Assembly (NCBI RefSeq): GCF_026151205.1
Contig: NC_087083.1
Coordinates: 186,001-250,000 of the forward strand
Length of the DNA: 64,000 nt
Reading direction: 5' to 3'
Source of the DNA: Bolinopsis microptera
Lineage: Eukaryota; Ctenophora; Tentaculata; Lobata; Bolinopsidae
The notes beneath the pieces were generated by a model. It was given only the letters and a program-made list of their open reading frames with translations, ran no database searches and had not been told where the DNA came from. This document shows positions 54,950 through 64,000 of this stretch, piece by piece. Each line of letters opens with the position of its first letter. Position 1 is the first letter of the stretch. A program made the position numbers and the translations under genes.

Positions 54950-57900
54950 TTGAGGAGTGCCTATCCAGGATTCCCGACACAGAAGATGCCGCCATACTTG
55001 GAGATATGAACGCACGGACCGGTACTCTGAAAGATTTTCTTATTCCCTGCGAATCTAGGAATATACATGTCGATCTCGACCCTCCTCAATTCATAACAGC
55101 CTTGACACCAAGAAACAATCAGGACCGAATTTTGAATTCGAATGGCAAACCGTTCATTGAGCTTCTCCAAACAGCAGGGATGATAATTCTTAATGGAAGG
55201 ACTATTGGAGACATTTTCGGTAGCCATACATGCATTCAACGTCACGGAGCCATCACTGTTGATTACATCTGTGTCTCACGAGATATCCACCATCGGGTTA
55301 GGTTCTTCCATGTGGGCGATATCACGCCTTACTCAGACCACAGACCGATATCAACCGCCCCTCACCACAAACCATGGGGTGAATCTTCTTGATGACAACC
55401 TCTATAAAGAACGTGAACGGAAACTAGCACCAGTGCCGAAGCCCTTCAAGTGGACCAAAGACACTAGCACTGGGTTTGGTACATCAGAAAAGTTCAAGTC
55501 GGCCCAGAATGATGCCCAATTCATGCAGAAGGTCGAATCGCTCCTAGCAAATGACATCACCTGCCCCGAAGACATTCGAAATACAATGACTCTGTGATTA
55601 CAACCTACATTAACCTAGCCAGCCAGGTCACTACCCAAAAAAGTGGCCGTCTTCACACTAACAAAAACAAATGGTTCGATTGGGACTGCAGAAAGGCAAA
55701 ACGTCAAGTTTGCAAGATCGAAAGAGTAAAGAACAACCCGTACATTGATCCCATGCTAGTGGAACCTACTCGGGCTAAGTTTTACCTCCGAAAAAAGGAA
55801 TACAGGGCTCAAGTTCGATCCAAAAAAGGCGCATATCTCTTTCAACTGAACGAGAAAATAAACAATGGCAATGACATCAACTGGTCTGCTCTGAAAGATC
55901 TCTCGTCCTCCTGTAGAGATCCTGAGACGTTCGATCTGTACGACCTATTTGCTTTTCACAAATTCTTCAACGACCTCTACAACCAAAAGTGCAAGGATCC
56001 ATCCCACCGTGAACTTCAAGCCCACAACGCAAGCAATGATGGGAGCAGCCACCCTGACCTACCAACTGAAGTGGAAAATCTTAACAGGAGTTCACTCTAC
56101 AAGAGCTTGAAAAGGTGATCAACAAACTCAAAAACAACAGAGCGTATCACTGGACCTAATATCGAACGAGATGCTCAAGAACTCCAAACTTTGCTAAGGA
56201 AAGTTCTTCTCAAGTTGTTCAACGGCTGCCTGGAACAGGGGACTTACCCATGGAATTGTTCGATAACCACCCCTCTCCACAAGAAGGCGACAAACAGAAC
56301 CCTGACAACTATAGGGCAATAACTGTTGGAAGCTGTCTAGGGAAGCTATTGCTTCTCTTCCTCCTTGAAAGACTTATCGACTTCCGCAAAGTTATCTGCC
56401 CCGATTTCCCCCACCAACTTGGCTTCAGAGCGGGTGCACAGTGCTCGGATCACATCCTTACAATTACCACAATCATTGAAGAAATACACGAAAAAGCTCA
56501 AAAAGAGAGTGTTTGCTTGTTTTTGTTGACTACCGGAAAGCGTTCGATACGGTGTGCAGAGAAGCACTCATGTATAAACCTCAAATCACCTTGGTATCGG
56601 AGGGAACTTCTTCGCTTGCCTTAAGAACATGTACAGCAACTCGGTGACCCGCATCAAACTGATCCAAAAACTATCGGAGACCATTGATGTCACCATTGGA
56701 AACAGAGAGGGGCATCCAATGTCTCCTGAATTGTTTAAAAATATACATTACGACCTCTCCATCTATCTAGCAGCCCTAGAAGATCTCTCTGTCCCTGAAC
56801 TTAAATGGCTTCCCAGTCAACCACCTGCTCTGGGCCGACGATCTCATCCTTTTAGCTCTCGACCACCAAAGCTTCAGAAAGAGCTTGACTGCCTAAATGA
56901 ATTTGCAAGCAAATGGGAGCTATCTATCAACATTGATAAGGACTAAAATAATGGTCTTCAACTCAAGCTCGGGGTGCTAAACTGCTCGTACGGGTTCAAG
57001 CTTGGACAGCTCGACATCTCTCCAACAAGGTCCTACTGCTATCTAGGTATCCAGCTCAGCCTCAATGGATCTTTTTAAATGCGCCATGAACGAACTGAGG
57101 AAGAAGGCGCTTCGAGCATTCTTTTCGATAAAACGCATGGTAGACACCAGAGCTCTGACCACCAAAACCATGCTAAAGCTAATTGACTGTCTGGTGAAAC
57201 CGGTAGCAACTTACGCCTGTCAGATATGGCTACCCTCGACTCACCCTCATGAAAGAAATGGCGCGTGAACCCAGCCAAAGACACAACCTATCAAAAGTTG
57301 CAGCAAAAGACAGTCTTGAGACAACACACCTCAAAATGCTGAAATGGGTACTGGGTGTGCACAAGAAAACTAAAAACAACTTCTGTTACGGGGATACAGG
57401 AAGGATGCCCTGGGCCCTCTCAGTTTCTGCCACAATGCCTCAGATACTTTGGAAGACTTTCCAGAGCTTCTTCTGAGATGAACAGTGTCAATTTTTTAGT
57501 ATCTCAAGCGTTTCAGGAACAGAAAAATCTTAACCTCTCCTGGTACGAGAAACTTAGCTCTGTGGCTCATTATGAAACAGAAGCAGCTCATGGCACCATG
57601 AGGGATGTCTTTATCAGTGACTGGAGGGTGGACCTGGGATCGCAAACCAAGATGCAGTTCTACAACCAAATCAAGGAGGAATTTGGAGAAGAGCAGTACC
57701 TCAATCTGAAGAGCAGGCAATTCCGAACGAATACAGCTAAAATCCGCTCCAGCAGCCACGACCTGATGATAGAAAGAGGGCGTTACACGAAGGAGGCGGA
57801 GTTGGCCAAGAGCATGCAGATTCTGCTGCGATAGGGATCACGTTCTCGGCTTCGAATACCTTCCTTTTTTGAAGGCACGATTATTGAAGACGAGGGAACA

Positions 57901-58555
57901 CTGCCTTACTGAGTGCCCCATGTACCACTCAGTATGATCTTCTCTCTCAGATGACCTCAAAGGGCTTTTACTTCTCAGGAACTACAAAGACATGATGAAA
58001 TCAGCCCACATAGAAGAACTGGGCAGTTTTCTCAGCAGCTGTCATCGATCAGAAATCCGAAAAAGACACCAACATCGTCTTCCACTTGATCTAACACATC
58101 CGGTAATGATTCCGAGTCACTGTCTTAAGGACATTCTAACTACCCCAGTGTCCCTTAAATGAGTGTTCGAACTGTTTTCATTCGGAGTTACAGTTGCATA
58201 ATTTACGCCCGTCTTTGAGTTTGTGTGTAATCTTTCTTGATAGTGTATTTTTGACTTTTGGAGTAACTTTGTGAATTTTTATGAACCCTCTCTGCATAAT
58301 TTATTAACCTTATCGGTGCATTACCCACTTTAATCCGGTTAAATTATTATATTTGATCTTGTTTCCTTTTCGTACAGATTGTAGTGCAAGTAATTTTTTA
58401 TACGTGGTCTATGGGTCCATCTACTTTATGATTTTTTTTTATAATTATGTTATTTATTTCATTGATGTATTGTCACGACGGGTTCGTTAGTGTTCCCTCT
58501 GACTATTTAAGTTTAATTCCAGTTTAATTCCAGTTTAATTCCAGTTTAATTCCTG
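54950..58555 (+). mobile_element. decayed APE-type LINE, 5'-truncated in the endonuclease
   Basis: The element begins inside an endonuclease (IPDTEDAAILGDMNARTG near 54960-55020, then a VDYICVSRDIH..GDITPYSDHRPI segment near 55260-55360). It continues through a linker with KWFDWDCRKAKRQV (55670) to reverse transcriptase blocks: NPDNYRAITVGSCLGKLL (about 56290), HQLGFRAGAQCSDHIL (56415), REGHPMSPELF (56710), and a WADDLILLA-like catalytic box (about 56830-56860, in another frame). At least five frame changes or stops separate these blocks, so it is old. A tandem TTTAATTCCAG tail (58510-58555) may be its 3' end. The clade differs from the other three LINEs. Confidence 0.75.
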
Positions 58556-58557
58556 TA

Positions 58558-58578
58558 GGGGGGGGGGGGGGGGGGGGG
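58558..58578. repeat. poly-G run of 21
   Basis: An uninterrupted G tract directly after the LINE tail repeats. It could form a quadruplex and is prone to length error in sequencing. Confidence 0.9.
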
Positions 58579-58579
58579 T

Positions 58580-59880
58580 TTGAAACATGTAATAGTAAAA
58601 GTAATACGATACGTGATACAAAAGTGTTTATTACTTTATTAGCAAGAGCTTTCCTCAAAAAAACATGCGTTTATTGTCTTCCGCAACGATACAAATGTTT
58701 TAAGTTTTTTCTTATTTGACTCTATAAACTGTCAATTGTTCAGAAGGAGTGCTATTTATTTCTCACCCACAGGTACCTATCATCTCTCTCAATCTCATGG
58801 TTCAATCATTCTAGGAAACTTCCGCCCTTGAGTCTTCTGTCCTCGTGACCTCCACCCTCACGACTAGCCTTCCGCCCTCGCGTCCTATATATCCCCTTTA
58901 AAAATACATCAATTCAAGTTGGTTTCAACTGTCGGGAGCCTTTTAAGAAAAATTATCTCGAAGATCGAGTGTAGTAGGGGGTGCACGATAAAAATAAACT
59001 TGCTCGGATTTTAAAAATTTTTGCACCACTGTTTTCTAGAGACTGTGAGAATTTTCACAATACCAAATTTGTCATACCTTTTTGGAAAGATTAGTGAGTT
59101 TCGCCTAGGTGCCATATTTGATGGTGCGCGGCTTTTGGAGCAAAAGTAGCTGTAAACGTCGCGTAATTTGACCAAATTCGTCCAAATTTGACCATTTTTG
59201 TCGTATTATTCGGATTTATCTTCAGTTCCTTAAATGAAATCATTCTGGAAATTGGCGACGACCTTCCAATACTAATAGGGCTTTCACAACTGTCCGAAAA
59301 ATTTGGTGGATATCGGAGTTGATATAGTGATCAAAATGGGGCAAAATACGCTGCTTTTAGCTGTAACATAATGTCTGATGGTTGGATATGCTTTAAATTT
59401 TTCGGACACTTTCCTTGTAAGTCTGAGTAAGCTTACCAATTTTTGTTGCAATTGGAGGTCGGGAAGGATACTCAATATCTATTTGTTTGAAGAAAGTTGT
59501 GCTGGCCGAAATTAGCGCTAAAAAACCATCCTACAGTCGGCACGCGCGGCTCACTGTCGATGGCGCACTGCCTAAGTGTAGCAGTAGAGTTATTTGGCAC
59601 ACTTGTTGTTTAGCAGCTTTATTTTTAGTTCAAAGTAAATTTTAATTCATTGTTAAAGAAATAACAGACATTTTAAAAAATATGTTGAGGTTTTTACGAA
59701 ATTTGCAAAATCTACGCGCCAGCATTAGCAACGTTTTTTTCGAAATTCGGTAAAAAATTCCCCACATTGGAAATTAGAAGCTGTCACATTAAATTTAATG
59801 CGGAACCGCGAATTAGCAAAAAATGAGAATTATGCTATGGTCTAATGGTCTGACAAATAAACATTCTAGTCATTAGGTTA
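58580..59880. other. intergenic, no gene recognised
   Basis: A mixed-composition spacer without an open frame worth reporting. No RNA gene is seen. It ends at the 14-bp minisatellite. Confidence 0.4.
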
Positions 59881-59889
59881 ACACCAGGC

Positions 59890-60040
59890 CACAAGTGACA
59901 GGTGGTGCCGCTAACTAGGTGCCTGGTGCCGCTAACTAGGTGCCGCTAACCGGCTAACTAGGTGCCGCTAACTAGGTGCCGCTAACTAGGTGCCGCTAAC
60001 TAGGTGCCGCTAACACAAGTGACAGGTGGTGCCGCTAACT
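59890..60040. repeat. 14-bp minisatellite (GGTGCCGCTAACTA)
   Basis: About eight units, with a longer ACAAGTGACAGGTGGTGCC motif at both ends of the array. A CCGGCTAACTA variant lies in the middle. Confidence 0.85.
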
Positions 60041-60307
60041 AAATATGTACAAAAAGATCATACAGAAAATCTGAAAATTCATAAACATAAACAAACTTTA
60101 TTGCGTCCCGTCAACTTGAAAATAGATAAAGGGAAATAAACTGCTGCATATTTTCGGATGGCAGTGTTTTTTAGCGCCACTTTCTAAGCTTAAAATGGTT
60201 TTTGATTTTGAAATACGAATGGTTCCGTTGTTAAAAGTCTCTCGATCTCATATAAAAACCTTGTTATTCAAAATGTAACTTCCATTTTGAGAATTATTTA
60301 TCAAATA

Positions 60308-60479
60308 GGGGTCGTTCACATATTAAGTAATTAGCCGAGGGGGGGGGGGGGGGGGTTTCCGAATGATTAACGCTAGTGTAATTTTGACACAATAGCTATG
60401 TGTAAAACTGATTACGGAGGAGGGGGGGGGGGGGGTAAAAATGTTCCAACAAATGATTACGTAATATGTGAACGACCCC
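60308..60479. mobile_element. poly-G MITE, copy 2
   Basis: The ends are GGGGTCGTTCACATATTA and TAATATGTGAACGACCCC, near-perfect inverted repeats. ATA flanks both sides, a 3-bp duplication. Two G-tracts (about 18 and 13 bases) lie inside, near each end. It is related to 12590-12734, but longer and with better preserved termini. Confidence 0.8.
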
Positions 60480-60822
60480 ATAATAGAAATACTTTCGGTC
60501 AACGCGAACGAAATGTATTAATCCAACTTAAAGCTTCATATGCAATCCTCAGGGGCCTGGGACAATTGTCCATGATAATTGCACCTCATACGTCATGTAA
60601 CATGTAAATTCCTTTGCAATTTGTCCAAATTAGTACCAAGTACACTTGCTCCTAATTCGTTAGTCGAGAACTGACCAAAAGAGGAAACGAACAAATTTGG
60701 TCGAATAAATGGAATAAACAAATCTTATATTCTGAACTGTAAACATGAACTTAAAATTGTGATAATCAAATCTCCATCTTTACTCCATGCATTTTATAAC
60801 TATCATTATTATAATTTCGTCC

Positions 60823-63800
60823 TCAATGAGAATACATTCGCAGATCCATGAGTTTGCAAAATTCCTCTGTCCATACGCTCTGAACGAAACGCTTGCTTCG
60901 GGGGTTTTTTAGGTTAGCGGCAGTTTTTCTCGCAATCTGATCTCCCTCACGCGTGACAATTAACGCGTTATCACTCGCTGACACTGGTATTTTCTTAGCA
61001 CCCGCTGATTTACTACCGACTCGTGACACTGAATTATCACGTGCAGAGCTACCGCGCGCGTCACGTGACGTAGATTTATCACGTGTAGGATGATGCGAAT
61101 CACGTGACTGAGATTTTCTGATTTTGTCGCGTGATCTGCTGGGAGGTTTATTCTTGTTGGGTAAGGATGTGATGGTGGTGGAGGAGACGCTTGCCATGTA
61201 GGGTGAATTTGTTTCACTACTCCACCTCTTCATCATACGACCTGGGACAGGTTGTATTACTAATCGATCAATTATCAATTAATTAATTACCAATTTTGCC
61301 ATTATTAACCGTTGATTATTTGTAAGATCTGTCGCAATTGAATTCATTTTATTGAGGATCGAACCTTTTGTTTTGGCTGTTGAGTCATCAGTCGTTACAG
61401 ACATCTTTCTAGAATCGTTACGTTTGTTCAGGCGGTTTAGTGCCTCATTTATAACAGTTCTTGAAACACCTAGTGGTAAGGATAAATAAATAAAATAACG
61501 TTATTAAATAAGAAAAAATAAATACAAATTCAAATCTGGTCGACTGAGGATGAAGAAGTGAGGAAGATTATCAAGTTAAGGTAAATTCTGTTTGTCTGGG
61601 TGAAAGTGAAACTAAACGAACCCGCAGTTTTAGGTCGGTTCTGTTTGCCAGAATCTCCTGCACCGCTGCTGATATAGCTACTGTAACCACTGCTTACTGT
61701 TCCTATACTTTGTTTACTGCTTATCGTTCCTGTAAAGTAACATGTTATTTTATCTTACTTTTATTTCATTTTTATTTCACTTTTATTCACTTTTATTTCA
61801 TTTTTATTTCACTTTTATTTCACTTTTATTTCACTTTTATTTCACTTTTCTTTCACTTTTAAAAGTTGTACTCCCTCCCTTAACTCCCACGCACGTACCC
61901 GTACTCTGTTTACTGCTGCTTTTAGCCAGGGTCGGTGTATCACGTGATTTGTCACCTTTCCCAGTTGGGTCACGTGGTGTTTTGGGGTTGTTAGATTGAC
62001 GGTCTTTGGAGGACTTTTGTGTCGAAGAAGAAGATGGTTTTGTTTGTTCCTTTGGGCTGACGTAAGGGATGTGTTAGATTATAAATATTCATTAACCTTT
62101 AATGTTTCTGTATTAGATAGAAAGATTCGCTTAATATAATAGGTTTTATGAGCTCTGCAGATTTGCTTTTCTTTCATGTCAAGCATGCAGTCAACTGCAA
62201 TACATACAAACAATAATGATTATTATTTTGTGATTATCCTTTACTTACGGTTTTAGAGCGGACGTTGATATTTTTTCCTCGCTCGTCTCAGCTTGGTTCG
62301 TAACGCCAAGTGACTTCCTAGCCTCCTTCCTTTTAATAAGAGAGTTGATATCCTCATGTTTAACCTCTCCGAGAAAGAGAGCAGAAGAGGGGTGAGCGGT
62401 GGTGTAGGAGGTCAGGACCGTCTCTAGATCAGGCTCTTCTACCACGGAGAGGAACTCTTGTAGATCTCCTTCGTTTACTGGTTGAAAGGGGTGTCAAAAC
62501 GTAAATATTTAAATTTAAAGTAACAGTTTAACTACCAATTAAAACTGATGCGAATTTTATGAACTAAAAAATCAAAAAATGATGTCGTTCACACTTCAAG
62601 TTTATTCATTGGCGCACCTGGGTCGGTGTCATCTTTAGACTGCAGAAGTAATTTCCTCATCAGAGCTTTCTGGGCTAGCTGCTGGGTTTCCTTGCCGTAT
62701 ATGTGGATGAAGTCTCCTAACTCCTTGGCCAGGATTCGTCTCTGATATAAAGTATGAAATAGCACTTGATGAACGAATACTGGATTAATATTATGATAAT
62801 CATCAAATATTTATAAGGGTCAGATGATGATTTTATCTGTCAACTATCTATCTAATAATATTATTCACAATACAAATTCTGCTAAAAAATCACCTGGTCA
62901 GAAATGGGAAGTTTTCTGCTCGGAACGATAACTCTAAACACTTGTAGGTGAAGGTTAGCACTAGCTCGTTTCAGGAACTTGACAACCGTATCCTGTAAGT
63001 AGTAAGTGTAGATAGGTTGTGCGAAATTTAAAAAAAGTTTTATTGATATAATAGTACTTTTTTAAATTTTTTAAAAGTATTTTAATTTAAAAAGTATGTT
63101 TAATCAATAGATGCGGTGTGGGGGAATTAAAGGAGGGCACCATAAAAAAAATATCTTTCAACCCTTTAAAAATTCACTGTTTCCCTCCCATCAGGAAATA
63201 AAAGGGTTGGGAGGAAAGAAAATAAGGAGTTAAAAAATATGGATTATGGAGTAAAGATATGGATTAAAACATACCATTTGCCCTTCATACGCGTGATCGT
63301 CATTTTGTTCGCCCCAATCCCCGTTTAGAAATTTCCTTTTCGGGTTGGGGAAAAGGGATGTTGCAAATAAATCCCTCGCTTTTACTTTCCGCGTTAAAAG
63401 TGCAATTATAAAAATTTAAAATTTGGGATGTTTTGAAAAGTTTTTAAAAACTGCAGTAGGGCCCGTAAAAGAAATTAAATTAAATTTTAAATTTTTATTA
63501 AAATATTAAAAATATTATTTTAAAAATATTTTAAAAATATTTATAAATATTAAAAAATTTCGGGCAACAGGGGAAAACCTTCTCCACTTCGGTGGGGGAT
63601 CGAATGGAGGAAGGGGGGAAAACCCTTTTTGGGGGGGGGTGCGGGTCGGGTGCAGCTAGCTCCTGTTTGGAGAAAGTCATTATGTTAGTTATAATATTAT
63701 ATCAATTTTTAAAATAATTAATGGGAAACCCAAATAGGGGTTTTGTTTCCCCTTTTGGTGTCCCAAATACAATGTATATATAGCAATTATATGTTCATCA

Positions 63801-63970
63801 TATGATTACATATTCAGCGTCCCACAGGTACGTTTCGCCACTGTTCACTACTCACTGTATATGTAAATATGTATGTTGGGTATTCCAATATGAAACGTAA
63901 AATAAACAAACCTCTGACAAATTTGTTTTCTCCTCTGGTTTATTTCCAAGACTGACTGTGCTTCGACCGC
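60823..63970 (-). CDS. TTLL5: tubulin polyglutamylase TTLL5, C-terminal exons (partial)
   Basis: Minus-strand exons: 63912-63970, 63275-63335, 62894-62992, 62618-62741, 62249-62477, 61899-62056, 61622-61729, about 61291-61469, and 60823-61241. All but the last junction agree in phase. Exons 2-5 spell GQMDTVVKFLKRASANL, VIVPSRKLPISDQ, RRILAKELGDFIHIYGKETQQ, GDLQEFLSVVEEPDLETVLTSYT and ALFLGEV. This matches, block by block, the conserved C-terminal region of TTLL5 as I recall it from vertebrates. TTLL5 adds glutamate side chains to tubulin in axonemes and centrioles (family knowledge). The catalytic TTL domain lies upstream, beyond 64000. The following exons are Ser/Lys/Arg-rich, with repeated SRD/TRD, and end VWTEEFCKLMDLRMYSH. 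The join between the last two exons is unresolved: the frame is continuous across a single TAA near 61276, or a short intron with an unusual donor is used. Confidence 0.85.
61742..61858. repeat. pyrimidine-rich TTTTATTTCAC repeat in a TTLL5 intron
   Basis: About ten imperfect 10-11-bp units of TTTTATTTCAC. In the gene's own direction the tract is purine-rich (GTGAAATAAAA) and lies just upstream of the acceptor at 61729. Confidence 0.8.
63340..63660. repeat. AAAATATT-rich and homopolymer-rich stretch in a TTLL5 intron
   Basis: A run of AAAATATT-like words (63470-63560) is followed by many G and A homopolymers (for example GGGGGGGGGG near 63633). Composition differs abruptly from the surroundings. 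It may be a low-complexity intron or poorly resolved consensus sequence. Confidence 0.5.
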
Positions 63971-64000
63971 CTGAATACAGCAAATTGTTAATCAATAACA

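Overview
The window is nuclear DNA of an animal. It is AT-rich and gene-poor, with spliced genes carrying GT/AG junctions, many non-LTR retrotransposons, small DNA transposons and long minisatellites. The gene content (a TTLL5 tubulin glutamylase, secreted proteins built from discoidin-like, sushi, TSP1 and bulb-lectin modules, and CR1/L2-like LINEs with an esterase ORF1) fits a non-vertebrate, probably marine, metazoan. A cnidarian is plausible, but I cannot fix the taxon from this sequence alone.

Layout. 1-12 kb: mostly non-coding. It holds a two-exon piece of an unrecognised minus-strand gene (5593-6458 joined in phase to 2720-2781), an 830-bp array of an 8-bp repeat (8351-9180) and an array of four E-boxes 19 bp apart (11815-11877). 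12.4-14.0 kb: the first three exons of a secreted discoidin-like/sushi protein with one in-frame TGA. 14-19 kb: a minisatellite, a decayed LTR element, a local tandem duplication and a LINE scrap. 19-24.7 kb: a nearly full-length CR1/L2-like LINE on the minus strand. Its ORF1 carries an AlkB-like 2-oxoglutarate dioxygenase domain ahead of the usual SGNH esterase, which is the most unusual protein architecture here. 24.9-29.2 kb: a broken MFS transporter gene with a second LINE inside its intron.

30-55 kb: two near-identical units in direct order. Each has an element with about 400-bp terminal inverted repeats, a CTG-rich minisatellite and a hAT remnant, followed by a TSP1 x3/B-lectin gene. 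Unit 1 carries a young Ty3/gypsy insertion. Unit 2 carries a LINE (4-bp target duplication), a hAT MITE (8-bp target duplication), a 1,136-bp insertion between TA dinucleotides that cuts its lectin gene, and a further LINE at its end. The paired copies serve as empty sites for each other. They may be a recent tandem duplication, or two haplotypes assembled in series. The lectin domains differ almost only by amino-acid-changing substitutions in a short patch, shifting acidic residues to neutral or basic ones.

55-64 kb: a decayed LINE, poly-G tracts, a poly-G MITE whose relative lies at 12.6 kb, and the C-terminal exons of TTLL5 on the minus strand, running out of the window at 64 kb.

There is no operon-like arrangement; genes are single units separated by repeats. 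Functional links are limited to the secreted-recognition theme of the discoidin/sushi gene and the two TSP1-lectin copies.
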